Source of the DNA: Paracoccus methylovorus | GTDB taxonomy: Bacteria; Pseudomonadota; Alphaproteobacteria; Rhodobacterales; Rhodobacteraceae | Direction of reading: 5' to 3' | NCBI RefSeq assembly: GCF_016919705.1 | Contig: NZ_CP070372.1 | Span: 62,001-126,000, forward strand | Length of the DNA stretch: 64,000 bases | In this document: positions 33,923-43,398 of the stretch, piece after piece | Layout of the letters: each line of letters opens with the position of its first letter | Position numbering within the stretch: position 1 is the first letter of the stretch | Program-made: the position numbers and the translations under genes | Notes under the pieces: model-generated | Seen by the model: only the letters and a program-made list of their open reading frames with translations | Told to the model about the DNA's origin: nothing | Databases searched by the model: none

Positions 33923-34915
33923 TCATTCGTTTTTCAGAGTTGTAAGGCCAGCTTCGTCATAGGTCGCGCCGGTTTCGATCTGGATCGCGACGACATTGAC
34001 CCAGTCGTCCTTGTATTCGACCGGCGTGAAGCCCTTGGTGTCCTTGAACTCTTCAAAAAGGCTGGAGTTCTGGAAGTCGAAATCAAGAAAGGCTTGGGCG
34101 ATCGCGTCGGCCAGCTCCGGCTTCAGGTTATAGGCGGTGCCATAAGCCGTGCGCGGAAAGGGGCTTGATTCATAGATGATCCGCAGGGCGTCCTTTTCCA
34201 CCACGCCGCGCTCGATCATCCGTTCCAGCACGCTGGATGCGACGGGCGCCGCGTCGTAATCGCCGTTGACGACGCCGAGGATCGAGTTGTCATGCTTGCC
34301 CGAATAGAGGATTTCGTAATCCTCGCCCGGCGTAACACCCATTTGCTTGAAAAGGACGCGCGGCGCGGTATCGCCCGAGTTGGACGAGGGCGCGACATGG
34401 GCGACCCGCTTGCCCTTCAAATCCGCGACGGTCTTGATATCGCTCGCGGCAGGCACCACAAGCTGCAGCGTATAGCCCAGCGAACCGTCGATCTTGTCCA
34501 TCGTCACTTTGGGATGGAAGCCGGCGATATTCACGGCATAAGGAACCGCCCCCGCGGCAACACCGGCGATATGCAGGCGACCCGAGCGCATGGCCTCGAC
34601 CTGTGCGGCATAGGATTCCGCCGGGAACCAGGACACGTTCTTGCCGGTCTTTTCGGTCAGGTGCTTCAGCAAATCCTGGAAAGTGCCCTCGTAAACGGCG
34701 GGGTCCTCGACCGGAGTATAGCTGAAGATCAACGTATCCGGGTCGAGCAGTTTTGCCGGATCCGTCGGCGGATCGGCGAGCGCATCGCCGTCGGCATCAC
34801 AGAACCGGTCGTTGAGGTGACCTCGATTGGCACAGTCTTGCGCCAAAGCGGCGCTGGACAGCATGCAGGTAACGGCCAGGGCTATGCCCGGCAGGCCTAG
34901 TTTGATCATGGACAT
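33923..34915 (-). CDS. phnD: Phosphonate-type ABC substrate-binding protein (PhnD)
   Basis: A 330-residue exported protein with a signal peptide ending AALAQ. The mature domain has [38 protein letters not shown] and [26 protein letters not shown], the standard PhnD layout. The N-terminal insert with two Cys ([17 protein letters not shown]) is unusual for the family and could form a disulfide. ATG at 34913-34915 lies seven bases after GGGAGGAG. First gene of the operon, diverging from a DeoR regulator. Confidence 0.9.
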   Translation of the reverse strand: MSMIKLGLPGIALAVTCMLSSAALAQDCANRGHLNDRFCDADGDALADPPTDPAKLLDPDTLIFSYTPVEDPAVYEGTFQDLLKHLTEKTGKNVSWFPAESYAAQVEAMRSGRLHIAGVAAGAVPYAVNIAGFHPKVTMDKIDGSLGYTLQLVVPAASDIKTVADLKGKRVAHVAPSSNSGDTAPRVLFKQMGVTPGEDYEILYSGKHDNSILGVVNGDYDAAPVASSVLERMIERGVVEKDALRIIYESSPFPRTAYGTAYNLKPELADAIAQAFLDFDFQNSSLFEEFKDTKGFTPVEYKDDWVNVVAIQIETGATYDEAGLTTLKNE

Positions 34916-34965
34916 GCGCTCTCCTCCCAAAGAACCCTGTCATGGAAGCAAGTTTACATTTAGCT

Positions 34966-34987
34966 GTCAACAAAACGTCACCAAACT
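34966..34987. promoter_or_regulatory. Tandem direct repeat, candidate DeoR-regulator operator
   Basis: GTCAACAAAAC is followed immediately by GTCACCAAACT (eight of 11 bases equal) in the gap between phnD and the DeoR-type gene. DeoR/GlpR regulators often bind direct repeats of about one helical turn. It lies 51 bases upstream of phnD. Confidence 0.35.
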
Positions 34988-35116
34988 GTTAAATTTCTTT
35001 CAGGCCGGGACGCCAGCCTGCTGTTTACAGTCGGAATTCTTAATCATGGCCTTGTTGCAGGTTGAACTGTTCGATGGTTGGAAGATAACTATCATGAAAC
35101 TGGACAAGAGGCGGAT

Positions 35117-35908
35117 ATGGAGCATCACCGGCTGACGGAGCGACAGGACCGCATCCTGCGTCATATCCAGGACGCAGGTTTTGCCACCATCGATTCCATG
35201 GCCGAGAGTTTCGGCGTTTCAGCCCAGACCGTCCGGCGCGACCTGATTGCACTTGAGCGAAGCGACTACCTGATCCGCTTTCACGGCGGGGCAGGGCCGG
35301 GGCGGAACATGGTGCGGCTGGGTCATGCCGAAAAAAGCACTGCCGCCCAGGACGGCAAGACCCGCATCGCCCAGGCCGTGGCGAAAATGATCCCCGAGGG
35401 CGCGGCCGTCTATCTTGACGTGGGCTCGACGGTCGAGGCGGTCGCGCGCGCCTTGACCCAGCACAGGCATTTGCGGATTGTGACGCCCGGCGCGGCGGTT
35501 GCGATGATTTTTGCCACCGCCCGGCAGATAGATGTCTTCCTGACCGGCGGCAGCCTTCGCGGTGCGAATGGGGCTTTGGTGGGCGAGCATGCCAAGGAAA
35601 CCCTTCGCCGCTTTCGTTTCGACCATATGGTGACCAGCTTCGGCGGCTTTTCTCCCGAGGGTGAGCCGATGGATTTCGATCCCGAAAAGGCGATCCTTCG
35701 CCGCATCGCGCTTGAGAATTCATTGCAGCGGATCGGGGTGGTCGATGCCTCGAAGTTCCATCGCCACGCGCTGGCAAAGATGCACGACGGTGTGGGCTTC
35801 ACGGATCTTGTAACCGACGCTCCGCCGCCCGAACAGGTGGTCGCGGCAATGGCCCGCAGCCAGACCCGTATCACGGTGGTGGAAGCACCACAGATCGAAA
35901 GCCGCTAG
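35117..35908 (+). CDS. DeoR/GlpR-family transcriptional regulator
   Basis: A 263-residue repressor-type protein. The winged helix (about residues 5-58) has LTERQDRILRHIQDAG and SAQTVRRDLIALE. The effector domain (75-235) has the DeoR sensor features LDVGSTVEAVARAL, TPGAAVAM, FLTGGSLRGANGALVG and GVVDASKF, which bind phosphosugars. ATG at 35117 follows AGAGGCGG. Divergent from the PhnDCEE-HAD operon, it likely represses it in response to a phosphorylated metabolite, which fits a sugar-phosphate or glycerol-phosphate-like substrate better than a simple phosphonate. Confidence 0.88.
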   Translation: MEHHRLTERQDRILRHIQDAGFATIDSMAESFGVSAQTVRRDLIALERSDYLIRFHGGAGPGRNMVRLGHAEKSTAAQDGKTRIAQAVAKMIPEGAAVYLDVGSTVEAVARALTQHRHLRIVTPGAAVAMIFATARQIDVFLTGGSLRGANGALVGEHAKETLRRFRFDHMVTSFGGFSPEGEPMDFDPEKAILRRIALENSLQRIGVVDASKFHRHALAKMHDGVGFTDLVTDAPPPEQVVAAMARSQTRITVVEAPQIESR

Positions 35909-36075
35909 TCCAAGCCCGTCAAACAGCAGATCCGCGACCCGCCGCGCCCATGCTGCGGCGCGGAATGCATATCGGCCTTGCCGGATGGCCGGCTACTCTG
36001 CGCGGGTTGCCCGATCTATATCCGTCTTGTCCGCAACATGCCCGATGAATGGGCGAGATGAAAACAGGTGCTGAA

Positions 36076-36270
36076 ATGTCCGTCGTCGAACTGAGCCGTC
36101 ATAATGCCACCGGTGGTCTGAGCCAGGTTGTCGCGCGTCTCATCGCGACGGTCGTTGCCTGGAACGATGCCCGCATCACCCGCCGCGAGTTGAACAGCCT
36201 CTCCGATCGCGAACTGGCCGATATTGGCGTGACGCGCGGGGATATCGAGCGTATCGCCCGCGGCCTCTGA
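36076..36270 (+). CDS. DUF1127 (YjiS-like) small protein
   Basis: A 64-residue protein. The C-terminal half carries the DUF1127 motif RRELNSLSDRELADIGVTRGDIERIA. Such short proteins are common in Rhodobacteraceae and in some cases bind RNA or affect phosphate and carbon metabolism. ATG at 36076 lies six bases after AGGTG. In-frame ATGs at 36049 and 36058 are possible. A strong terminator follows, so this is a single-gene transcript. Confidence 0.85.
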   Translation: MSVVELSRHNATGGLSQVVARLIATVVAWNDARITRRELNSLSDRELADIGVTRGDIERIARGL

Positions 36271-36293
36271 GGCCCACCTACCTGCAATGACCC

Positions 36294-36324
36294 AAACCCC
36301 CGATGCTCCGCAGCGGGGGTTTTT
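36294..36324 (+). terminator. Rho-independent terminator
   Basis: Nine-base arms (36294-36302 and 36314-36322) and an 11-base loop, ending in a run of five T. It lies 23 bases after the DUF1127 stop. Confidence 0.8.
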
Positions 36325-36926
36325 GCATGGCCGGGAAGGGCGGATCTGCGGGGAATACCGGGTTTCATGCGGATTGTGTCGCGCGCAGGTAATGGGCGTG
36401 CGAATGACGGGCCGACGGGAAGCACACATATGGCGACCGGCGTGGTTCAACTGCGGAAAAGGCTGCGGTGTCATCCGGCCCGATGCCCGGGGGGTGATGT
36501 CTTTGTCTAAGTTTACGCCATGGAGCGGGCGGCCTGCCCGAGGGTCGGAAATTTCCTGCGAGGTTGAACCCGACCGCAGCGGCAAGGATAGTGCCATCGA
36601 TCTGGTGCTGAAACTGAGCGAAGGCCCTGCAAGCTAAGAAAGGCTTGCCAGTGACTGATCTGTCGAAAGGTCGGGATCAACCGAGCGGCCTACTTCAGTT
36701 GGAATAAAAGGTATGCCGGCCTTCCGCCCACAGAAATGACCGCTTCGCAGTATTCCGGCGCGCGGCGGTGATAGGCGGCCGATACTCTGGCACCAGTTTC
36801 GCCGGGAACGCGAAGAGGACGGAAGAACTCAAAGCAGATGTCGTGATCAGGCCGGCTCGCGCATCTTTACACCGCCCGCAAATCGGATCAACTGCACACC
36901 GAACAGTACAGTATGGCACCGCCGAC
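36325..36926. other. Stretch before mauR without a supported gene
   Basis: About 600 bases. Open frames of up to 116 codons exist on both strands, but the plus-strand one starts inside the terminator and lacks a ribosome binding site. A 46-codon subframe at 36497 follows a G-run but shows no family features. It may hold the mauR promoter and decayed sequence. Confidence 0.4.
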
Positions 36927-37790
36927 ATGAATTGGGATGATTTCCGGATAATCTCGGCTGTTTACAGGACCGGTTCCTTTGTCCGGGCAGCGCGGGCGCT
37001 TCACATCGATGAAACCACGGTCGGCAGAAGGGTCGCGCGGATCGAGGCGGGGCTGGAGGTGCCCTTGTTCGAACCCGCAGATGGCATGCGTCGGCCGACC
37101 GCAGCATGCCTTGCCATCCTGCGCCCGTTGCATGAGATGGAAGCAGCCGCCGACAGCATCTGTCGGACATTGAAGCAACAGGATTATTCGGACCGGGTCT
37201 TTCGCATCTCGACCATTGCGGCGATCGCCGAGCACTGGCTGGCTCCGAATTTGCCCGCTTTGTTCGATGACATGCCCGAATTGTCATTGAGCATCGACAG
37301 TTCGGACGACAATGTCGACATGTCCCGTTGGGAGGCGGATTTTGCCTTGCGCTTGGGGCGTCCCAAGCGGGGCGCTTTCCTGATGCGTCGGATCGGAAAA
37401 ATCGGGTTCTCTCTGGTCAGGCCCAGCGGCATGGCACCCGAGGCAGAGATTTTCGCCGCCTATCCGCAGGAGCTGGCCAATACTCCCGAGATGTTGGGCT
37501 TGTTCTCGACGTGCCCGGGGCGGACGATCCGGCTGGAGACATCCAATCTCAGCGTGATCCGCACTATGCTCGCGAGCGGTCAGGGGACTGGTGTATTGCC
37601 GGATCTGATGGTTCAGGATCTCGTCCGGCTGGACAGCGTCCACGTGACGCCCTTGCCGATTTCGCGCGATATCTGGCTGCTGTCGCAACCGCATCTGCGC
37701 AACGATCCCTTGGCCCGCAAGCTGTCGGAATGGTGTGCCGAGCTTTTCTCCGCGCACAGAGAAGATACGGGCAGCACGACCAAAGAATGA
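36927..37790 (+). CDS. mauR: LysR-family regulator, probable MauR
   Basis: A 287-residue LysR-type protein. The N-terminal winged helix-turn-helix reads MNWDDFRIISAVYRTGSF followed by RAARALHIDETTVGRRVARIEAGL. A substrate-binding-like effector domain (about 90-285) follows. It lies directly upstream of mauF and matches the length expected for MauR, the activator needed for methylamine-induced expression of the mau genes in Paracoccus. Here it points in the same direction as the mau operon, separated by 245 bases that contain a palindrome. The frame extends 53 codons upstream, but ATG at 36927 begins the canonical LysR N terminus. Ribosome binding is weak. Confidence 0.8.
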   Translation: MNWDDFRIISAVYRTGSFVRAARALHIDETTVGRRVARIEAGLEVPLFEPADGMRRPTAACLAILRPLHEMEAAADSICRTLKQQDYSDRVFRISTIAAIAEHWLAPNLPALFDDMPELSLSIDSSDDNVDMSRWEADFALRLGRPKRGAFLMRRIGKIGFSLVRPSGMAPEAEIFAAYPQELANTPEMLGLFSTCPGRTIRLETSNLSVIRTMLASGQGTGVLPDLMVQDLVRLDSVHVTPLPISRDIWLLSQPHLRNDPLARKLSEWCAELFSAHREDTGSTTKE

Positions 37791-37825
37791 GTTGCCTCTG
37801 GCGCAGCACATCTCGCGAACAATTC

Positions 37826-37837
37826 TCAATGCATTGA
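37826..37837. promoter_or_regulatory. Palindrome in the mauR-mauF gap
   Basis: TCAATGCATTGA is a perfect 12-base palindrome inside an AT-rich stretch (37820-37885), about 200 bases before mauF. It is followed by ATTGATTTAAT, which repeats the half-site ATTGA. This is a candidate binding region for the LysR regulator. Confidence 0.4.
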
Positions 37838-38035
37838 TATTTATTGATTTAATCAGGTCTCAATCGGAGATTTTAATCACTGCATTTTTGCAACCCCCAC
37901 CTGCATAAAAACACATTCCGCCTTTCGAGAACTGCCCGCAGTCTGCTGCAGGAACGGGATCTGCCGATTTGACGACGCTCTGCTGAGCAGAAAATTCGCG
38001 ATGCTCGTGAAGAACCGAACGAGAGGAGGCGTGCG

Positions 38036-38872
38036 GTGACTTCGATTGACGATTTTCAATTGCAGGCGGGTGAATCTGTCGGCGTGCCCGATTGCACCAT
38101 CTTTGCGGAACCTGTGACGTCCGGCAGCCGTCTTGCCGTTCTGGGGCTCAGCCTTGCCGCCGGTCTGGCGGGCGGGCTGTTGCTTGGGAATGCGGAAACC
38201 GGCGCGGCTTTATGGGGTTGCATCGGCCTTGCAGCTTTTGCCGGAGGCGTGCTGTCGACCTGGTCGCCCTGCGGCTATTCCTCGATTTCGCTGCTGCGGC
38301 CAACCGGCAAGGGAGCGCAGGCCTTGATGGGCTGGCTGCCAACCTTTGCGATGCATGGGCTGGGCTATGCTGCGGGGACGCTGATACTTGGCACTGTGCT
38401 GGGTGCGATCGGCATGCTGGTCGGTCTGTCGGGCTTTGCCAGCGGTTTCGGCTTGGCGGTTCTGGCGCTGATCGGCCTGGCCTATGGCGCGCATCAACTG
38501 GATTTCTTGCGTGTCCCCTATCCGCAGCGCCGGGCGCAGGTGCCGCATGACGCGCGCCAGCGCTTTCCGAAATGGGTGGTCGGCGGGCTTTACGGATTGT
38601 CGCTGGGACTGGACTACCTGACCTATGTGCAGACCCCGCTGCTTTACATGATGACCGCGGCAGCCATCCTGACCGGCAATATCGCCGAGGCCATAGCCAT
38701 TATCGCGCTGTTCAACCTTGGACGCTTTCTGCCGGTGGCGGTGAACCTGTTCCCGGTGACGGATTATGCCATCCAGGCATGGCTGGGCCGCCATCAGCAA
38801 CGCGCGGCAATCGTGGATGGCGCGATCCTGACCGCATTGGGCACTGCCTGTGCCGTGTTGGCACTTATCTGA
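38036..38872 (+). CDS. mauF: Methylamine utilization protein MauF
   Basis: A 278-residue inner-membrane protein with about seven helices. It resembles the CcdA/DsbD-type fold that moves electrons or reducing power across the membrane, with the conserved LSTWSPCGYSS near residues 78-88. In Paracoccus MauF is needed for stable production of methylamine dehydrogenase subunits, probably with MauE and MauD. GTG at 38036 follows GAGGAGG. It starts the structural operon, 87 bases before mauB. Confidence 0.92.
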   Translation: MTSIDDFQLQAGESVGVPDCTIFAEPVTSGSRLAVLGLSLAAGLAGGLLLGNAETGAALWGCIGLAAFAGGVLSTWSPCGYSSISLLRPTGKGAQALMGWLPTFAMHGLGYAAGTLILGTVLGAIGMLVGLSGFASGFGLAVLALIGLAYGAHQLDFLRVPYPQRRAQVPHDARQRFPKWVVGGLYGLSLGLDYLTYVQTPLLYMMTAAAILTGNIAEAIAIIALFNLGRFLPVAVNLFPVTDYAIQAWLGRHQQRAAIVDGAILTALGTACAVLALI

Positions 38873-38958
38873 CGCTTTACTGAACTTCTTGGCTTTTTTG
38901 CATAGCCCTCCATCCGGTGTCCCGGATGGGCCGGGTCGATACAAACTGGGAGGAAACC

Positions 38959-40242
38959 ATGGCTCTTTCACGCAGAGCGACCATCAAGGACACCAGGCTT
39001 CTAGGCCTGTGCGCGACCTCTTTCCTGCTGGCCACGGGGCCAATCATGGTTCAGGCTCAGGAAAGCGGGGCGGCAGAGCCGGTTACGGCCACCGCGACGG
39101 CCGCCGCCGACGGGCAGACCGAGGGCCAGCGCGAGGCCGCCGAGGGCGCCCGCCAGCTTGCTGCAGGCGAGGCGGATGAACCGATCATCCTGAACGCACC
39201 CAAGCCCGATGCCCGGCGCGTCTATGTGCAGGATCCGGCGCATTTCGCCGCGATCACCCAGCAGTTTGTCATCGACGGTTCGACCGGACAGGTGCTGGGC
39301 ATGACCGATGGCGGCTTCCTGCCGCAGCCGGTGACGGCCGAGGACGGCTCATTCTTTGCACAGGCCAGCACGGTGTTTTCGCGGATCGCCCGTGGAACTC
39401 GCACCGATTATATCGAGGTCTTCGATCCCGAGACCTTCCTGCCGACCGCCGATATCGAACTGCCCAAGGATGCGCGTTTCCTGGTCGGTACCTATCAGTG
39501 GATGAACGCGCTGACGCCGGACAACAAGACCTTCCTGTTCTATCAGTTCTCTCCGGCCCCGTCGGTGGGCGTGGTCGATCTGGAGAACCAGCAGTTCGCA
39601 CGCATGTTGGACGTGCCGGATTGCTATCATATCTTCCCGGCCAGCCCGACCGTCTTTTACATGAACTGCCGCGACGGCAGCCTGGCGCGGGTCGATTTCT
39701 CGGGCGAGGAACCGCAGGTCACGAACACCGAGGTTTTCCATACCGAGGAAGAACTGCTGATCAACCACCCGGCCTATTCGATGCGCGTCGGCCGTCTGGT
39801 CTGGCCGACCTATACCGGCAAGATCTTCCAGATGGACCTGACCGCCGAGGCGGCCAAGTTCCGCGAGCCCATCGAGGCGCTGACCGAAGCCGAGCGCGCC
39901 GAAGGCTGGCGTCCGGGCGGCTGGCAGCAGACCGCCTATCACCGCCAGTCCGACCGTATCTTCCTGTTAGTCGACCAGCGCGACGAATGGCGCCACAAGA
40001 CCGCCAGTCGCTTCGTCGTGGTGCTGAATGCCGCCACGGGCGAACGCCTTGCCAAGTTCGAAATGGGTCACGAGATCGACTCGATCAATGTCAGCCAGGA
40101 TGCCGAGCCGCTGCTCTATGGCCTTTCGTCGGGCACGCAGACCCTGCATGTCTATGACGCCGGCTCGGGTGAAGAGCTGCGCAGCGTCAACCAGCTTGGC
40201 CGCGGTCCGCAAGTCCTGCTGACCCATGACATGGAGTCCTGA
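38959..40242 (+). CDS. mauB: Methylamine dehydrogenase heavy (beta-propeller) subunit
   Basis: A 427-residue exported subunit. A signal peptide of about 36 residues ending VQAQ is followed by an Ala/Thr-rich linker and a seven-bladed propeller beginning [22 protein letters not shown]. It forms the alpha2beta2 periplasmic enzyme with MauA, which oxidises methylamine to formaldehyde and ammonia. ATG at 38959 follows GGGAGG. mauE follows one base after the stop. Confidence 0.95.
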   Translation: MALSRRATIKDTRLLGLCATSFLLATGPIMVQAQESGAAEPVTATATAAADGQTEGQREAAEGARQLAAGEADEPIILNAPKPDARRVYVQDPAHFAAITQQFVIDGSTGQVLGMTDGGFLPQPVTAEDGSFFAQASTVFSRIARGTRTDYIEVFDPETFLPTADIELPKDARFLVGTYQWMNALTPDNKTFLFYQFSPAPSVGVVDLENQQFARMLDVPDCYHIFPASPTVFYMNCRDGSLARVDFSGEEPQVTNTEVFHTEEELLINHPAYSMRVGRLVWPTYTGKIFQMDLTAEAAKFREPIEALTEAERAEGWRPGGWQQTAYHRQSDRIFLLVDQRDEWRHKTASRFVVVLNAATGERLAKFEMGHEIDSINVSQDAEPLLYGLSSGTQTLHVYDAGSGEELRSVNQLGRGPQVLLTHDMES

Positions 40243-40243
40243 G

Positions 40244-40804
40244 ATGACGGCGCTATTGCAGGAGCCCCTGATCCTCTGGACCATGCGCAGTTTCCTCGCG
40301 GCACTGTTCGCCACCGCTGCGATCTCGAAACTGACGGGAATAGAAGAGTTCTATGGCGTGGTGCGGAACTTCCGCCTGCTGCCTGATGGGCTAAGCCGGG
40401 CGGTGGCCATGGTGCTGCCTGTGGTCGAGCTGGCCGTCGCGGTGGCCTTGCTTGTGCCGGCGCTGGCCTTGCCCGCCGCCGTTGCCGCGGCGGTCCTGAT
40501 GGCGGTTTTCGGCTTGGCCATCGCCATCAACGTGCTGCGCGGGCGGACGCAGATCGACTGCGGCTGTTTCCGCAACGGCATGAAACAGCGCATCAGTTGG
40601 CTGATCGTCGGCCGCAATGCTGTGCTGACGGGATTGGCGCTGGCTTTGGTTGCGCTGCACCCGGGCGCGCGTCCGGCCGGCGTGGTCGAGCTGACGACCG
40701 GCCTGATCGCCGGTGCGGTCCTGATGCTGCTTTATCTTGGTGCCTCGTTGCTGGGCGGTTTGACCGCCAGGCAGAACGCAACCTCTACAGCGAAAGGCCG
40801 CTGA
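40244..40804 (+). CDS. mauE: Methylamine utilization protein MauE
   Basis: A 186-residue membrane protein with about four or five helices and a conserved TQIDCGCFRNG segment (two Cys) in a loop. It belongs to the MauE/DoxX-related group. It is required, with MauD, for maturation and export of the disulfide-rich light chain. Starts one base after mauB, and mauD starts one base after its stop. Confidence 0.93.
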   Translation: MTALLQEPLILWTMRSFLAALFATAAISKLTGIEEFYGVVRNFRLLPDGLSRAVAMVLPVVELAVAVALLVPALALPAAVAAAVLMAVFGLAIAINVLRGRTQIDCGCFRNGMKQRISWLIVGRNAVLTGLALALVALHPGARPAGVVELTTGLIAGAVLMLLYLGASLLGGLTARQNATSTAKGR

Positions 40805-40805
40805 C

Positions 40806-41405
40806 ATGACGTTTCTGATTGCCTCGAATATCCTGCTCTGGATCGCCTTCCTGGGCGTGACGGTGGTCATGCTGGGCCTGGTGCGACAGATCGGACTGCT
40901 GCACGAACGTTCCTCGCCCATGGGCGCGATGATCACCGATCACGGCCCGGACATAGGCGACCCGGCTCCTGAATTCGAATTGCCCGATTACTTCGGCCGC
41001 CCGGTGCATATCGGCGGGGCCTCGGCAGGGGGCAAACCGACGCTGCTGATGTTCACCGCCCCGACCTGTCCCGTTTGCGACAAGCTGTTTCCGATCATCA
41101 AATCCATCGCCAAGGCCGAAAAGATCGACGTGGTGATGGTCAGCGACGGCGCGCCTGAAGAACACGCCCGCTTTCTCAAGAACCATGAACTGGGCCAGAT
41201 CCGCTATGTCGTTTCGGCCGAGATGGGCATGGCATTCCAGGTCGGCAAAATCCCCTATGGCGTGCTTTTGGATGCCGGGGGCACCATCAAGGCCAAGGGG
41301 CTGACCAACACACGCGAGCATCTGGAAAGCCTGCTGGAGGCGGACAAGACCGGTTTCGCCTCGCTGCAGCAGTTCATGGCCAGCCGCAAAAAGAACGCGG
41401 CCTGA
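40806..41405 (+). CDS. mauD: Thioredoxin-fold protein MauD
   Basis: A 199-residue membrane-anchored thioredoxin-like protein. One N-terminal helix (about 5-26) is followed by a periplasmic thioredoxin domain with active-site CPVC at residues 88-91 and cis-proline loop GKIPYG. It is needed to form the six disulfides of the MauA light chain, working with MauE. Confidence 0.95.
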   Translation: MTFLIASNILLWIAFLGVTVVMLGLVRQIGLLHERSSPMGAMITDHGPDIGDPAPEFELPDYFGRPVHIGGASAGGKPTLLMFTAPTCPVCDKLFPIIKSIAKAEKIDVVMVSDGAPEEHARFLKNHELGQIRYVVSAEMGMAFQVGKIPYGVLLDAGGTIKAKGLTNTREHLESLLEADKTGFASLQQFMASRKKNAA

Positions 41406-41448
41406 CCCGGCCGTTCCTGTCTCTACCCAAGCTGAGGGAGAAATAACG

Positions 41449-42015
41449 ATGCTGGGGAACTTCAGATTCGATGCCATGGTCGAAAGACTGTCCCGCCGGG
41501 TAGCCGGCCGCACCAGCCGCCGTGGCGCCATCGGCCGGATCGGCACGGTGTTGGCAGGCGCGGCCATAGTGCCACTTTTGCCGGTGGACCGACGTGGCCG
41601 CGTAAGCCGCGCAAATGCCGCCTCGGCCCCCGAGGGCACCGATCCGCGTGCCAAATGGGTGCCGCAGGACAACGATGTGCAGTCCTGTGACTATTGGCGG
41701 CACTGCTCGATCGATGGCAATATCTGCGACTGCTCGGGCGGCTCGCTGACCAACTGTCCGCCGGGAACCAAGCTCGCTACCGCGTCCTGGGTGGCCAGTT
41801 GCTATAACCCGACCGATGGCCAGAGCTATCTGATCGCCTATCGCGACTGCTGCGGAGCCAATGTCTCTGGCCGCTGCCCCTGCCTGAACACCGAGGGCGA
41901 ATTGCCGGTCTATCGGCCCGAGTTCGCCAACGACATCATCTGGTGCTTCGGCGCCGAGGATGACGCCATGACCTACCACTGCACCATCTCGCCAATCGTG
42001 GGCAAGGCAAGCTGA
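41449..42015 (+). CDS. mauA: Methylamine dehydrogenase light chain, TTQ precursor
   Basis: A 188-residue precursor. The long N-terminal export signal (about 57 residues) contains SRRGAIGRIG, a twin-arginine-like motif. The mature part has a dozen or more Cys for the disulfide network. The two Trp that become tryptophan tryptophylquinone are Trp114 (in ATASW) and Trp165 (in DIIW). With a 57-residue leader these equal Trp57 and Trp108 of the Paracoccus enzyme. ATG follows GAGGGAG. Gene order and key residues are complete, so a functional enzyme is expected. Confidence 0.97.
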   Translation: MLGNFRFDAMVERLSRRVAGRTSRRGAIGRIGTVLAGAAIVPLLPVDRRGRVSRANAASAPEGTDPRAKWVPQDNDVQSCDYWRHCSIDGNICDCSGGSLTNCPPGTKLATASWVASCYNPTDGQSYLIAYRDCCGANVSGRCPCLNTEGELPVYRPEFANDIIWCFGAEDDAMTYHCTISPIVGKAS

Positions 42016-42079
42016 TCATTTCCACCGGACGCGACCTTTGCACGGTCGTGTCCGGCACTTCCCCCAAGAGGAACCATCC

Positions 42080-42478
42080 ATGAATTTCCCAACGAAATCG
42101 CGGTCCGTCCTGGCTGCCCTGATGCTTGCGGCGTTCAGCGGGACCGGAGCCTTTGCGGCTGACACGATCACCGTGCCCAGCGAAGCCGCGGTGCCGGTCG
42201 CCGAGGTCCCGGCAGATGCCATTATCGTCAATATCGAGAAGATGAAATACGACCAGCCCGAATTGAAAGTGAAGACCGGCGACACGGTTTATTGGATCAA
42301 CAAGGAAGTCATGCCGCACAACGTCGCCTTCAAGAAGGGCGTGGTGGGTGACGAGCCCTTCAAGGGTGAGATGCTGAAGAAGGATCAGGCCTATTCCATC
42401 ACCTTCAACGAAGCCGGAAGCTATGAATACCACTGCACGCCGCATCCTTTCATGCGCGCCACGGTGATCGTCGAGTGA
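42080..42478 (+). CDS. mauC: Amicyanin, blue copper electron acceptor
   Basis: A 132-residue precursor with a 26-residue signal peptide ending GAFA. Type 1 copper ligands are His80, Cys119, His122 and Met125 (VMPHNV and YHCTPHPFM). Their spacing equals the His53, Cys92, His95, Met98 set of mature Paracoccus amicyanin. It carries electrons from methylamine dehydrogenase to c-type cytochromes in the periplasm. ATG follows AGAGGAACC. Confidence 0.97.
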   Translation: MNFPTKSRSVLAALMLAAFSGTGAFAADTITVPSEAAVPVAEVPADAIIVNIEKMKYDQPELKVKTGDTVYWINKEVMPHNVAFKKGVVGDEPFKGEMLKKDQAYSITFNEAGSYEYHCTPHPFMRATVIVE

Positions 42479-42499
42479 GCAGCCGCAAAGGAGCCGGCC

Positions 42500-43393
42500 A
42501 TGTGGATTCCCTATGACATCCGGGCCGCGCTGAAGGCGGAAAGCAGTCGTGACAGCATCCGCCTGTCGCGGGCTGACGGCCGCGTGCGGGAATTCCTGGT
42601 CGGTTTCTACCTGCGCAATCCGGTGACCCAGCTATGGGAACTGGACTTGCTGGTTCCCGGCGATACGCCGCTTGCGGGGCCGGACCCTGCCGGCATGCGG
42701 ATCAGCCTGCATGGGAATGAGGGCGGCAAGCTTGCCGAGATCCTTTGTCGGCTGGATGCCGGCTCAGCCGAAGCGGCGCTGGACTGCGCCCATGCCGCTA
42801 TCGAACGCCGCATCATGCGCTATCTGGTGGAAACCGGGCGCGGCACGGCGATTGCCGGCTGGCGCATTGCAGACATGTCCCATGGCGCGCGCTGGCGCTG
42901 CACGCCATTCCGCCCCAGCGCCATGCAACTGGACTTTGCCGCGCTGGCCCCAATCGAACCCGACCTTGCCCCTATTGTCGGATTGTTTCAGCGTGCTCGT
43001 AACGCGCCCGACGCAGCCAGCCGGCTGTTGGCAGGCTTTGCCGTGCTGCATGCCGCTGCAACGGGCCATGCTGCACTGGAGCATTCGGGTGCCAAGGGCC
43101 TGCGGATAAGCGAAGAGATGCTGATCCATTCCGGTGCCATCAACGCCCCCGAGGACCTTCTGGGCCTTGATCTGGCAGAGCTGATCGCGGTGCTGCGGCC
43201 GCATCACGACCGGCTTTTTGCGCCGGGAGGAGTGCTGGCCCCGCTGGCAGATGATCTGCCGGCGCAAAAGCACCTGTCGCAGCTTGCCAATCTGGCGGAT
43301 CTGGTCGCGCATCGCCTGATCGTGGCCGAGGTGCGCGCCCGCACCCTTGCCGCCCGCTCTGCGCCGGCGGCGGCCGGAGGAGTCGAGGTCTGA
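42500..43393 (+). CDS. mauJ: Methylamine utilization protein MauJ
   Basis: A 297-residue soluble protein without signal peptide or membrane helix. It occupies the mauJ position between mauC and mauG and has the expected length. No catalytic motif is apparent. Its role is unknown and reported mutants of mauJ in methylotrophs still make active enzyme, as I recall. ATG follows AAAGGAG. mauG starts five bases after the stop. Confidence 0.85.
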   Translation: MWIPYDIRAALKAESSRDSIRLSRADGRVREFLVGFYLRNPVTQLWELDLLVPGDTPLAGPDPAGMRISLHGNEGGKLAEILCRLDAGSAEAALDCAHAAIERRIMRYLVETGRGTAIAGWRIADMSHGARWRCTPFRPSAMQLDFAALAPIEPDLAPIVGLFQRARNAPDAASRLLAGFAVLHAAATGHAALEHSGAKGLRISEEMLIHSGAINAPEDLLGLDLAELIAVLRPHHDRLFAPGGVLAPLADDLPAQKHLSQLANLADLVAHRLIVAEVRARTLAARSAPAAAGGVEV

Positions 43394-43398
43394 TCGCC

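Noticed and set aside
36287..36637. 116-codon rightward frame after the DUF1127 gene
   Set aside because: It starts within the terminator stem, lacks a ribosome site, and its sequence looks like random translation of GC-rich DNA. A 46-codon sub-frame at 36497 is possible but unsupported.
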